A stretch of DNA of 64,000 bases from the NCBI GenBank assembly GCA_947501845.1, contig CANMXP010000005.1:186001-250000 (forward strand), in the 5' to 3' direction. Numbering within the stretch: position 1 is the stretch's first letter; each line of letters starts with the position of its first letter. The notes beneath the pieces are model-generated. The model saw nothing but the letters and a program-made list of their open reading frames with translations. It did no database searches and had not been told where the DNA came from. A program made the translations under genes and the position numbers. The stretch is from an uncultured Flavobacteriaceae bacterium (GTDB lineage: Bacteria; Bacteroidota; Bacteroidia; Flavobacteriales; Flavobacteriaceae). Shown piece by piece: positions 28,088-36,222 of this stretch.

Positions 28088-29776
28088 TTATTTTCGGTAA
28101 AATAACGCTTCAAAAGTAGAATTATTTCCAACATTATCAGTAACGATTACCTTTAAATTATTTTTGGTCTCTGTAATAACCCCATCATTAAAGTCATGGG
28201 TCAATGTTTTTGTTTTGTAATCGTATTCCATTAAGATCCATTTTCCATTTACTGTGGCTCTATATTTAGAAACTCCAGAAAAATCATCTTCAATCTTAAT
28301 TTTTAAATAACGGTATTTACTTAACCACTGTCCTTTTTTAAAATTAGCAGGAGTAATTTCAGGTTTTATAGAGTCTGTAGCTAGCGTAAAAGTGCCTAAA
28401 GTTTTTGTTCTTGCAACTAAGAGATTCCCTTTTCTTTTAGTAGATGCGTAAACAGGTCTTTTTTTATAGCCTATTAAGCGTGCTATACACAATTTAGATT
28501 TATCCGCATCGGTATATGAGCTTATATCATAGGTTATGTTGAATCTTTTTTTAGCTGGAATTACATTTTTATGCAAGGTAAGTGTATCGTTTTTCACTTC
28601 AAAGTCCATATAAAAATCATCATAAAACGTATCCTTGTAAAAATCAACAGAAACATTACCTTCCTTTAAGTTGGTATTTTTATTAGTTTTAATATAATGG
28701 GGCGTTGTATGGCTTTTTCCTGGTTTAGAAATGCTGTTTTTAGAGCCTTTTATGTTTATGGTTACCCAAGCTTCATTTTTTTTATAGTCGGAAACTCTAA
28801 TTTTATAAACTGAATAGGTGCTATCCTCAATAGATAAATAACCATTTTTTACAATGTCTTTATATAAGCTTAACGGATTATTTTTTTTGAATAATTTTTG
28901 AACCCGTTTTTTCTTAGTAGCGTAATGCTCATAATCAATAAGCTGATTGATATGTTTTGATTCGCTAAATGAAAACCTTCTAAAATCTAATTCAAAATTT
29001 CTTCTACCATTTAAAAAGGTTTGAATATTGTATACGCCATTAATGTTTGCGGCCAAATCTTGTCTGTCTATAGTCTCAATACCAAATCCAATATTACCAT
29101 AAGCTTCAATGTTTTTTATGGTGTAATCTCCATTTTTAAGGGGAATTAAGCGTAATTTTTGTTTTGTGTTGGCTTTGTTTATAAATGAGTTCTCATCTAA
29201 AGGATAGGCGTAAATCGATTTTATTATAGGAATTGTGGAATCCTTTATATCAAGACCAAACAGCATAGGGTTTATAGGTCTTTCTTTATTATCACGAATT
29301 TCATAATGTAAATGTGGTCCTCCCGAACCTCCTGTATTTCCACTATATGCTATAATACTGTTTTTTGCTACAGGCAAAACTTCTGCACTAGGGAATAACT
29401 CAATCTCATACGATTCTTTTTCATATTGATGTTTTTTGATATAAGCTTGAATTTCTGGGGCAAATTTCTGTAAATGTGCATAAACCGTTGTATAACCGTT
29501 AGGATGTGTTATGTATAGTGCTTTTCCGTAACCGTAATGAGATACTTTTATTCGGCTTACGTACCCATTGGCAGATGCTTTTACCTTTAAGCCAGTACGC
29601 TGTTGCGTTTTTATATCCAGACCTGAATGAAAATGGTTAGAACGTAATTCTGCAAACGTACCAGACAATATTAAAGGAACCTCTAAGGGATTGGAAAAAT
29701 AATCTTGGGGATAATTATTTTGTTGGGCATTTAATAAAAATGAAGCTGTAAAAAATAGGAACAGTATGAATCGCAT
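28088..29776 (-). CDS. M23 family metallopeptidase (LytM-like)
   Basis: A 562-residue exported protein with a signal peptide (RFILFLFFTASFLLNA). The LytM/M23 fold is at about residues 40-175, with the zinc ligands H50 and D54 (SNHFHSGLDIKT) and the HxH motif (GPHLHYEIRD). These enzymes cleave peptidoglycan cross-bridges or act as regulators. The remaining roughly 380 residues are beta-rich with no known domain, and include an Ig-like end (DDFSGVSKYRATVNGKW, then VTDNVGNNSTFEALF). The zinc ligands look intact. It is followed 13 bases later by the TonB receptor gene if the TTG start is used. Confidence 0.9.
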   Translation of the reverse strand: MRFILFLFFTASFLLNAQQNNYPQDYFSNPLEVPLILSGTFAELRSNHFHSGLDIKTQQRTGLKVKASANGYVSRIKVSHYGYGKALYITHPNGYTTVYAHLQKFAPEIQAYIKKHQYEKESYEIELFPSAEVLPVAKNSIIAYSGNTGGSGGPHLHYEIRDNKERPINPMLFGLDIKDSTIPIIKSIYAYPLDENSFINKANTKQKLRLIPLKNGDYTIKNIEAYGNIGFGIETIDRQDLAANINGVYNIQTFLNGRRNFELDFRRFSFSESKHINQLIDYEHYATKKKRVQKLFKKNNPLSLYKDIVKNGYLSIEDSTYSVYKIRVSDYKKNEAWVTINIKGSKNSISKPGKSHTTPHYIKTNKNTNLKEGNVSVDFYKDTFYDDFYMDFEVKNDTLTLHKNVIPAKKRFNITYDISSYTDADKSKLCIARLIGYKKRPVYASTKRKGNLLVARTKTLGTFTLATDSIKPEITPANFKKGQWLSKYRYLKIKIEDDFSGVSKYRATVNGKWILMEYDYKTKTLTHDFNDGVITETKNNLKVIVTDNVGNNSTFEALFYRK

Positions 29777-29909
29777 AGAAAAGTATTATGGCTAAAATAT
29801 TAATTTGAAATGAATATGCAAAGAATAAAACAATAATCGAACCATAGTTTAATGCATCGTTCTGATTATGAGTAATATTAACAGATTTTAAAATTTTATA
29901 AGAAAACAA

Positions 29910-29940
29910 TTGTAATTTATAAGCAGGTATGTTAACTTTG
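29910..29940 (+). promoter_or_regulatory. Bacteroidota-type promoter of the zapA operon
   Basis: TTG (29910-29912), 20 bases, then TAACTTTG (29933-29940) fits TTG-N20-TAnnTTTG. It lies 25 bases before the first start codon of the operon. Confidence 0.65.
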
Positions 29941-29964
29941 TGTTATAAGTATTGAAATTTGTAA

Positions 29965-30255
29965 ATGGGTAATATTGAAGATATTGTAGATTCTTTAGAA
30001 AACAAAATTAGTAAGGTATTACACAAATTAGAGCTTTTAAAGCTTGCTAATTCCAAATTAACTGAAGAATTAGAAGTTTCGAAAAAAGAAATTCAAAACC
30101 AAAAATTGCATATAGCAAGTTGGGAAGAAAAATATGAAGCTTTAAAAATGGCAAATGCAATGCTTGGTAGTGACGATAATAAAAGAGAAACTAAGCTTAA
30201 AATAAACGCTCTAATAAGAGAAATAGATCATTGCATAACGCAACTATCAGATTAG
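29965..30255 (+). CDS. Small coiled-coil protein upstream of zapA
   Basis: A 96-residue protein made almost wholly of heptad-like helix (IVDSLENKISKVLHKLELLK, then SKLTEELEVSKKEIQNQKL). It has no signal or membrane segment, so it is probably cytosolic. It lies 16 bases before zapA on the same strand with a promoter in front. A ZapB-like role, cross-linking ZapA at the division ring, is suggested by size, coiled coil and position, but the sequence alone cannot show it. Confidence 0.75.
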   Translation: MGNIEDIVDSLENKISKVLHKLELLKLANSKLTEELEVSKKEIQNQKLHIASWEEKYEALKMANAMLGSDDNKRETKLKINALIREIDHCITQLSD

Positions 30256-30271
30256 GGTTATATAAAATTCG

Positions 30272-30565
30272 ATGTCAGAAAAGCTTAAAATAAAGCTGTC
30301 TATAGCTAATAGGGTATACCCTTTAACAATTGAAGCAAGTCAAGAGGAAGGGTTGCGCAAATCGGCTAAGAATATTGAAGCGATGATAAAGCAATTTGAG
30401 CAAAGTTATTCTGTTAGAGATAAGCAAGATGTATTGGCCATGTGTGCGTTACAGTTTGCATCTCAAGAAGAGCAGAAATCTATTGATAAAGAGAATGTAA
30501 ATGAGCATGTAGAAGAAAAACTAAATGCACTTAATGATTTGTTACATTCTTATTTAGTCTCTTAA
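30272..30565 (+). CDS. zapA: Cell division protein ZapA
   Basis: A 97-residue cytosolic protein that bundles FtsZ filaments and promotes Z-ring assembly. The N-terminal globular part is typical (KIKLSIANRVYPLTIEASQE, then EGLRKSAKNIEAMIKQFEQ) and is followed by the LAMCALQFASQEEQKS segment and a C-terminal helix. Length is normal. It is co-transcribed with the coiled-coil gene 16 bases upstream; the 6S-like RNA and rny follow. Confidence 0.9.
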   Translation: MSEKLKIKLSIANRVYPLTIEASQEEGLRKSAKNIEAMIKQFEQSYSVRDKQDVLAMCALQFASQEEQKSIDKENVNEHVEEKLNALNDLLHSYLVS

Positions 30566-30594
30566 CGTTCTTTAAAATAAACTAAAAAGTTACT

Positions 30595-30786
30595 GCCTAC
30601 ATTGGTTATTTTTTTTGATAAACTCAACGTTAATTCTTTAAAAAGGGTGAGTTTAAGTTGTAAAAGCATGCTGCTAGTGCCGAATTTATTTTGGTATCTT
30701 GAGCAGACCCTTGATCAGCTTGTTAGCCCTAAACTTGTTTTTAAGGAGTTTATACAAAACTTTATACCGATGTAGGCTTTTTTTAT
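30595..30786 (+). ncRNA. ssrS: 6S-like RNA (6S-Flavo type candidate)
   Basis: Between zapA and rny, GCCTACATTGGT (30595-30606) pairs with ACCGATGTAGGC (30766-30777), including one G-U pair, closing a domain of about 180 nt; a T-run follows (30778-30784). Inside are a second stem, TAAACTCA (30619-30626) with TGAGTTTA (30648-30655), and a third, CTGCT (30671-30675) with AGCAG (30702-30706). A long closed rod with a weak centre, located beside zapA, is the form of 6S RNA, which binds the sigma-70 holoenzyme; in proteobacteria ssrS is also next to zapA. A match to the Rfam 6S-Flavo model was not tested. Confidence 0.7.
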
Positions 30787-30809
30787 ATATACAAACTAAC
30801 TAAATACCG

Positions 30810-32384
30810 ATGGAAAACTCAATTATATTTGCAGTAGGGGGTGTTATTTTAGGACTTATAATAGGTTTTATTATAACAAAGAGGCTTGAAAAGAATAATG
30901 CTTCGAAACTAGTAAAGGAAGCAAAGAAAAATGCAGAATTAATACTCAAAGAAGCAAAAGTCGAAGGGGAAAGACTTAAAAAAGATAAAATTCTTCAGGC
31001 TAAAGAAAAATTTATTGAACTTAAATCTGAACATGAAAAAGTCATTTTATCTAGAGATAAGAAAATGGCTGAAGCTGAAAAGCGTACGAGAGATAAAGAA
31101 TCTCAGATATCCAACGAACTTTCAAAAGGAAAAAAGCTTAATGAAAATTTAGAAAGAAAAACGAAGGACTACAATCACAGGCTTGATGTGCTTGAAAAGA
31201 AGCAAGAAGCCTTAGATAAATTACATAAAAATCAAGTACAACAATTAGAGGTAATTTCGAGCCTATCTGCTGAAGAAGCTAAAGAGCAATTAGTGGAATC
31301 TTTAAAAGGAGAAGCGAAGAATGATGCCATGGCTTTCATTCAAAGTGCTTTAGAAGAAGCTAAATTAACTGCGGAGCAAGAGGCTAAAAAGGTTATTATT
31401 AATACCATACAGCGTATAGGGACAGAAGAGGCGGTAGATAATTGTGTATCTGTATTTAATATAGAATCGGATGATGTTAAAGGACGTATTATAGGTAGAG
31501 AAGGTAGAAATATTCGTGCTATTGAAGCTGCTACAGGTGTTGAGATTATTGTTGATGATACGCCTGAAGCTATTATATTGTCTTGCTTTGATTCTGTAAG
31601 AAGAGAAATCGCTAGATTGTCATTGCACAAGCTGGTTACAGATGGTAGAATCCACCCAGCTCGTATTGAAGAAATTGTAAAGAAAACCAAGAAACAAATA
31701 GAACAAGAAATTATTGAGGTAGGAAAACGTACGGTTATTGATCTTGGAATTCATAATTTAAATCCAGAGCTTATTAAAATGGTAGGACGCATGAAATACC
31801 GTTCTTCTTATGGGCAAAACCTATTGCAACACTCTCGTGAAGTGGCAAAACTTTGTGGTGTTATGGCTGCAGAATTGGGGCTTAATCCTAAATTAGCTAA
31901 ACGTGCTGGATTATTACACGATATAGGAAAAGTACCAGATGCAGAAGCAGATATGGAAACACCACACGCTATTCTGGGGATGCAATGGGCCGAGAAGTAT
32001 GGAGAAAAAGAAGATGTATGCAATGCCATAGGAGCGCATCACGATGAGATTGAAATGAAATCCCTATTAGCACCTATTATACAAGTTTGTGATGCTATTT
32101 CGGGGGCACGCCCAGGAGCACGCCGCCAAGTTCTTGATAGCTATATTCAACGTTTAAAGGATCTAGAAGATATCGCTTTCGGATTTACAGGCGTAAAGAA
32201 AGCTTATGCTATTCAGGCAGGTAGAGAGTTGAGGGTTATTGTTGAAAGTGAAAAAGTAGATGATCAAAAAGCTGCAGATTTATCATTCAGTATATCACAA
32301 AAGGTACAGACAGATATGACTTACCCTGGTCAAGTTAAAGTTACTGTAATTAGAGAAACGAGGGCAGTTAATATTGCTAAATAA
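30810..32384 (+). CDS. rny: Ribonuclease Y
   Basis: A membrane-anchored endoribonuclease of 524 residues that starts mRNA decay. It has an N-terminal transmembrane helix (about 5-25, [20 protein letters not shown]), a long charged coiled coil (about 26-200), a KH RNA-binding domain (about 215-275, [20 protein letters not shown]) and an HD metal-dependent phosphohydrolase domain (about 340-430, with [14 protein letters not shown] at about 369). Length and order are normal for the family. A terminator hairpin lies about 40 bases after the stop codon. Confidence 0.95.
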   Translation: MENSIIFAVGGVILGLIIGFIITKRLEKNNASKLVKEAKKNAELILKEAKVEGERLKKDKILQAKEKFIELKSEHEKVILSRDKKMAEAEKRTRDKESQISNELSKGKKLNENLERKTKDYNHRLDVLEKKQEALDKLHKNQVQQLEVISSLSAEEAKEQLVESLKGEAKNDAMAFIQSALEEAKLTAEQEAKKVIINTIQRIGTEEAVDNCVSVFNIESDDVKGRIIGREGRNIRAIEAATGVEIIVDDTPEAIILSCFDSVRREIARLSLHKLVTDGRIHPARIEEIVKKTKKQIEQEIIEVGKRTVIDLGIHNLNPELIKMVGRMKYRSSYGQNLLQHSREVAKLCGVMAAELGLNPKLAKRAGLLHDIGKVPDAEADMETPHAILGMQWAEKYGEKEDVCNAIGAHHDEIEMKSLLAPIIQVCDAISGARPGARRQVLDSYIQRLKDLEDIAFGFTGVKKAYAIQAGRELRVIVESEKVDDQKAADLSFSISQKVQTDMTYPGQVKVTVIRETRAVNIAK

Positions 32385-32420
32385 ATTCTTGATAAGTCAA
32401 GGATCTTATAAATTGAAAAT

Positions 32421-32450
32421 AAAAAAATCCAGCATTAGCTGGATTTTTTA
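32421..32450 (+). terminator. Terminator of rny
   Basis: ATCCAGC (32427-32433) pairs with GCTGGAT (32438-32444) around ATTA, with A- and T-runs on both sides. Confidence 0.9.
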
Positions 32451-32529
32451 TTAGATTTGAATGTAGTCTATAACAGTATTCTATAAGTTTTCTTATAATT
32501 TAAAACTTTAGTACTTCAAGCTATGTAGA

Positions 32530-32578
32530 AACGAGTCTTAGTTCTTGATTCTAACAGCGAAACGGTCTTAATTCTTTT
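32530..32578 (+). repeat. Dispersed copy of the 39-kb intergenic repeat
   Basis: These 49 bases match 39484-39532 at 44 of 49 positions with no gap, including the shared core TTCTAACAGCGAA. Both copies end within about 15 bases of the stop codon of a minus-strand gene. Confidence 0.85.
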
Positions 32579-32591
32579 AAAATGATCTATT

Positions 32592-33488
32592 TCATTTCCT
32601 AGGATGATACTTTTCCACCACTTCGGTGAGATGACTTTTGTCTATATGTACATAAATCTCGGTGGTAGTTATACTTTCATGACCAAGCATTAACTGTATA
32701 GACCTGAGATCTGCATCATTTTTTAATAAATGTGTAGCAAACGAATGTCTGAACGTATGCGGGGAGATATTTTTTTTAAGCCCGATTTTTTCTGCCAACC
32801 TTTTAATAATTGTAAAGATCATCGCTCTGGTAAGCTGTTTACCTCTTCTGTTTAAAAAAAGGGTGTCCTCATGGCCAGCTTGGATATTTAAATGATTTCG
32901 AATCTCATTTTTATAGATATTGATATACTTTTGGGTAATTTCTATGATAGGAACAAAACGCTGTTTGTCCCCTTTTCCTGTGACTTTTATAAAGCCCTCA
33001 TCAAAAAACAGATCAGAAATCTTAAGGTTAACGAGTTCACTAACACGTAACCCGCACCCATAAAGTGTTTCCAGCATAGCACGATTACGCTCTCCTTCTG
33101 GCTTACTTAAATCTATGGCGTTAATAATGGTATCAATCTCGTCTTCACTTAATGTATCGGGTAATTTTCTACCAATTTTTGGAGATTCAATAAGCTCTAA
33201 AGGATTTGAAGCTCTGTAATCTTCAAATATTAAATAACTAAAAAAGCTTCGCAAACCAGAAATTAAACGTGACTGTGAACGTGCATTCACATTTTTGGCT
33301 GCTTCATATATAAAACCTTGAACTATTTCTGTGGTAATCGTAATTGGGGATTCATTAATCTTATGATGCTCTAAATAGTTAATTAGCTTTTCAACATCAT
33401 GTGAATAGTTTTCAATAGAATTTTGAGATAAGCCACGCTCTATCTTTAAGTAAAGCTGATAATCTTTAAGTGCATTTTTCCATTTCAT
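32592..33488 (-). CDS. xerD: Tyrosine recombinase XerD-like
   Basis: A 298-residue recombinase expected to resolve chromosome dimers at the dif site during division. An N-terminal SAM-like DNA-binding domain (about 1-90, LKIERGLSQNSIENYSHDVE) precedes the catalytic domain with all the usual residues: Arg in GCGLRVSEL, Lys in TGKGDKQRFVPI, the HTFRHSFATHLL box, His in LGHES and the nucleophile Tyr in TTEIYVHI. Length and motifs fit the housekeeping XerD type and no other mobile-element gene is near. XerC versus XerD cannot be settled from sequence alone. Confidence 0.88.
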   Translation of the reverse strand: MKWKNALKDYQLYLKIERGLSQNSIENYSHDVEKLINYLEHHKINESPITITTEIVQGFIYEAAKNVNARSQSRLISGLRSFFSYLIFEDYRASNPLELIESPKIGRKLPDTLSEDEIDTIINAIDLSKPEGERNRAMLETLYGCGLRVSELVNLKISDLFFDEGFIKVTGKGDKQRFVPIIEITQKYINIYKNEIRNHLNIQAGHEDTLFLNRRGKQLTRAMIFTIIKRLAEKIGLKKNISPHTFRHSFATHLLKNDADLRSIQLMLGHESITTTEIYVHIDKSHLTEVVEKYHPRK

Positions 33489-33650
33489 GTTATGTAAAAA
33501 TAAAGTAAATCTTTGGATTGTACTTTTATAAATTTAGATAAGTAATTCTATAGGATTATAAATTATTTCACTTTTTAGATAGCCTTTTTTTTATGCACAA
33601 AAAAGAGCTAAAGGCAAGCTTCTATGCTTGGTTCCTTATATTTTGAATCA

Positions 33651-33692
33651 TCGACAAAAAGCTTATTTGTTCGACAAAAAGCAATATTTTTG
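33651..33692 (+). promoter_or_regulatory. Direct-repeat operator candidate plus -7 element upstream of the OMP gene
   Basis: TCGACAAAAAGC occurs at 33651-33662 and again at 33671-33682, exactly 20 bp apart, about two helical turns. TATTTTTG (33685-33692), a TAnnTTTG -7 element, follows at once. A regulator bound here would cover the promoter of the barrel gene at 33768. The regulator is not known. Confidence 0.5.
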
Positions 33693-33767
33693 TTAATTTT
33701 CTTTTGCTATTAAGAATAAATAGACTTTATTTGTTGCAATCAAAAACTAAAAAACAATTTTAATCTT

Positions 33768-34280
33768 ATGAAAAAATTATTACTTTTTGCTGCTATTGCA
33801 GTATTCGGATTATCAAACATGAATGCCCAAGAAACTAAATTTGGTGTAAAAGCTGGTGTTGATTTTGCGTCAGCAAAAGCTAAAGTACAAGGGTTTAGTA
33901 TTACTGTTTCTGAAACAGGTTTTTATGTAGGTGGTTTTGCTGAGGTTGGTGTCTCTGACGCTTTTACTTTCCAACCAGAAGTTCTTTATGTTTCAATAAA
34001 CGATTTTGACCAGATAAGTATTCCACTTATGGCGAAATTTGGAGTATCTGAAAAAATAGATGTACTTGCAGGACCTGCTTTAGGTTTCTTACTTGATAGT
34101 GTTGATGGACAAAAGTCTTTTAACTATGGTATAGAAGCAGGTGCGGCTTATGATATTACTGAAGAGTTATTTGTTGAAGCTAGATACAATATTGGTTTAG
34201 CAAATTTAATTGAGAATGCGCCTAGTGGTGTTTCTACAAAATTAAGTGGATTTTTTGTTGGTTTAGGATATAAACTTTAA
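33768..34280 (+). CDS. Small outer-membrane beta-barrel protein
   Basis: A 170-residue protein with a signal peptide (MKKLLLFAAIAVFGLSNMNA) and alternating strands typical of 8-strand barrels (FGVKAGVDFASAKAK, TGFYVGGFAEVGV, DVLAGPALGFLLDS, YDITEELFVEARYNIGL) ending in GFFVGLGYKL with an aromatic-aliphatic final strand. It is probably an outer-membrane barrel of the porin/opacity group. The next gene has a nearly identical signal peptide but a different body. Function is unknown; a 20-bp-spaced direct repeat lies at its promoter. Confidence 0.85.
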   Translation: MKKLLLFAAIAVFGLSNMNAQETKFGVKAGVDFASAKAKVQGFSITVSETGFYVGGFAEVGVSDAFTFQPEVLYVSINDFDQISIPLMAKFGVSEKIDVLAGPALGFLLDSVDGQKSFNYGIEAGAAYDITEELFVEARYNIGLANLIENAPSGVSTKLSGFFVGLGYKL

Positions 34281-34303
34281 TAAGAAACAAACTATATATT
34301 ATT

Positions 34304-34334
34304 AAAAAGGAAGCCGACTGGCTTCCTTTTTTTA
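34304..34334 (+). terminator. Terminator of the first barrel gene
   Basis: AAAGGAAGCC (34306-34315) pairs with GGCTTCCTTT (34320-34329) around GACT, with a T-run after it. Confidence 0.9.
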
Positions 34335-34462
34335 TGCTATAAAATTAGCAATCAGATAGTAAGAAAAAAGTGTTGAAAATTATAAGATTTTTCTTTTTCG
34401 CTTAAGCACTTGTGGCATTGGTTTTGATTACTGCTTGCAAATAATTAAAACTAAAATCTATT

Positions 34463-35014
34463 ATGAAAAAATTATTATTATGTGCTGCTTTTGCAGGATT
34501 TGGATTGTCGAACATGAATGCCCAGGAGAATGTAATCAAAGTAAACCCTTTAGCTGTTTTAGGAGGTACCGATTTAGTGTCTTATGAACGCGTTTTAGGG
34601 GAACATACTTCTGGTATTATTAGTGCTGCTATTGGTGGTTTTAAACTTGGAGATGTTAAATATTCTTCATTTGGAGCAGGGCTTCAGTACAGATATTATT
34701 TTGAGGAGGTATTAGACGGTTGGTACGGTGGTGCCATTGTTTCTTATCAAAATGGTAAAACAGAAATTGATAACGGCATATTTGGAGGTTCTTCTAATGA
34801 TGACGAATTTGATTTTACCTCAATTGGTGGTGGCTTAAAAGTTGGACACCAATGGGTATGGGATAGCGGATTCTCTTTAGATTTAAACATTGGAGCTAGC
34901 TACAAGTCATTTGACTATGATTTTACAGATGGTACATCGGCTACAACACAAGATTTATTTAAGGCCAGTGGTACATTGCCAACCTTTGGATTTGGTGTTG
35001 GTTACGCCTGGTAA
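34463..35014 (+). CDS. Small outer-membrane beta-barrel protein (second)
   Basis: A 183-residue protein whose signal peptide (MKKLLLCAAFAGFGLSNMNA) differs from that of the previous gene at only four positions, while the mature part is different (VIKVNPLAVLGGTDLVSYER, then FGAGLQYRYYFEE). It ends in GFGVGYAW with a C-terminal aromatic. Alternating strands suggest a small barrel of another type, similar in start to DUF3575-like proteins. The function is unknown. Its own terminator follows. Confidence 0.82.
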   Translation: MKKLLLCAAFAGFGLSNMNAQENVIKVNPLAVLGGTDLVSYERVLGEHTSGIISAAIGGFKLGDVKYSSFGAGLQYRYYFEEVLDGWYGGAIVSYQNGKTEIDNGIFGGSSNDDEFDFTSIGGGLKVGHQWVWDSGFSLDLNIGASYKSFDYDFTDGTSATTQDLFKASGTLPTFGFGVGYAW

Positions 35015-35036
35015 CAAACAAAAATAATTATAAAAG

Positions 35037-35063
35037 ACCGAAGTATTTAGCTTCGGTTTTTTT
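35037..35063 (+). terminator. Terminator of the second barrel gene
   Basis: ACCGAAG (35037-35043) pairs with CTTCGGT (35051-35057), then a T-run. It also comes just before aroQ. Confidence 0.85.
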
Positions 35064-35091
35064 ATGCCCAATTTTTTAATATTTTTACCTC

Positions 35092-35508
35092 ATGAAGAAA
35101 TTGATCATCATTAACGGACCAAACCTAAACTTGTTGGGAAAAAGAGAGCCTAATATTTATGGAAGTTTATCGTTCACCGAATTTTTAGAAGAGATTAAGC
35201 AAAAATATACCAATGTAGAGATTGATTATTTTCAATCTAATATAGAAGGCGAACTCATAGATAAATTGCATGAAGTAGGTTTTAACCATGATGGCGTTAT
35301 TTTAAACGCTGCTGCTTACACGCATACATCAGTAGGTATTGGTGATGCTATTAAAGCTATTGAAACTCCTGTCATAGAGGTGCATATTTCAAATACTTTT
35401 GGTAGAGAAGAGTTTCGTCATCAATCTTACATCTCTCCAAATGCAAGAGGCGTTATTTTAGGTTTTGGCTTGCAAAGCTATGAATTGGCGATTCAGAGTT
35501 TTCTTTAA
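35092..35508 (+). CDS. aroQ: 3-dehydroquinate dehydratase, type II
   Basis: A 138-residue enzyme that dehydrates 3-dehydroquinate to 3-dehydroshikimate in the shikimate pathway. Family motifs are intact: INGPNLNLLGKREPNIYGS (with the catalytic Tyr), INAAAY-like LNAAAYTHTSVGIGDAI, and EVHISNTFGREEFRHQS (His and Arg for substrate). Length is normal for the type II dodecamer form. It stands alone, with terminators on its upstream side. Confidence 0.95.
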   Translation: MKKLIIINGPNLNLLGKREPNIYGSLSFTEFLEEIKQKYTNVEIDYFQSNIEGELIDKLHEVGFNHDGVILNAAAYTHTSVGIGDAIKAIETPVIEVHISNTFGREEFRHQSYISPNARGVILGFGLQSYELAIQSFL

Positions 35509-35613
35509 GTCTTGTCGTAAATTTAACAATTGCCAAGTGAATTTTATGACTTGATTATGATAATTGCCTAATCTTATAATATAGATTTGTAATTAACCTT
35601 TAAATAATCGGTC

Positions 35614-36114
35614 ATGAAAAATAAATTATTTGTTGTTATTTGCTTTTTCATAGTTTCACAGCCCATTATATGCCAAGAGAAAAGAAAAACAGATTCTTTT
35701 CTTATCACAGACGAAGTACAAATAAGTGATGTCCCAGTATCTTATTCTAATTATTTTTCTGAATTTAATCTTAATAAAAAGGACTTGCTCATTAGATATG
35801 GTAAGGAAGAAATAAGTACAATAGCATTTACAGATAGTTATACCATTACAGAATATCCAATATTGGCTAAATATTTTGTGAATGATAAGTTCAGCGTTTT
35901 ATTTGGACCTAAAGTTGGGTTTTTAAGAAAAAACGGAATTATGGTAACTGAGGGGACATCATTGTTCTCAACTTTTGGCTTTCAATATGATATCACAGAA
36001 AAGTTTTCTATTGAAGGGCGAATAAATCATATGCTAACAAAAAAAGATCCTACGGTAGACTATTCGGTAGGAAATAATATGATTTATAAATTGGGTACGC
36101 GATTTAAGTTTTAA
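35614..36114 (+). CDS. Diverged secreted protein related to the first barrel gene
   Basis: A 166-residue exported protein (signal KLFVVICFFIVSQPIICQ). Its second half matches the barrel protein at 33768: YPILAKYFVNDKFSVLFGPK against PLMAKFGVSEKIDVLAGPA, and FQYDITEKFSIEGRIN against AAYDITEELFVEARYN, ending KLGTRFKF. The first half is more polar and lacks the early strands. It may be an older, diverged paralog or a barrel with a changed N-terminal half. The function is unknown. Confidence 0.75.
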   Translation: MKNKLFVVICFFIVSQPIICQEKRKTDSFLITDEVQISDVPVSYSNYFSEFNLNKKDLLIRYGKEEISTIAFTDSYTITEYPILAKYFVNDKFSVLFGPKVGFLRKNGIMVTEGTSLFSTFGFQYDITEKFSIEGRINHMLTKKDPTVDYSVGNNMIYKLGTRFKF

Positions 36115-36155
36115 AACATAAAGCATTTTATTTATAGAAATATAGATTGTAAATA

Positions 36156-36185
36156 AAAAAGTTCCAGAAATTTCTGGAACTTTTT
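36156..36185. terminator. Bidirectional terminator between the barrel gene and lpd
   Basis: A perfect palindrome: 15 bases (36156-36170, AAAAAGTTCCAGAAA) pair with the next 15 (36171-36185). It serves both converging genes. Confidence 0.9.
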
Positions 36186-36222
36186 GTCTAATATCTATGT
36201 TCTTTAATCTCTTATCTAAAGA

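Noticed and set aside
32592-33488. XerD-like gene as a mobile-element integrase
   Set aside because: It has the housekeeping XerD length and motifs and no neighbouring transfer, cargo or att features.
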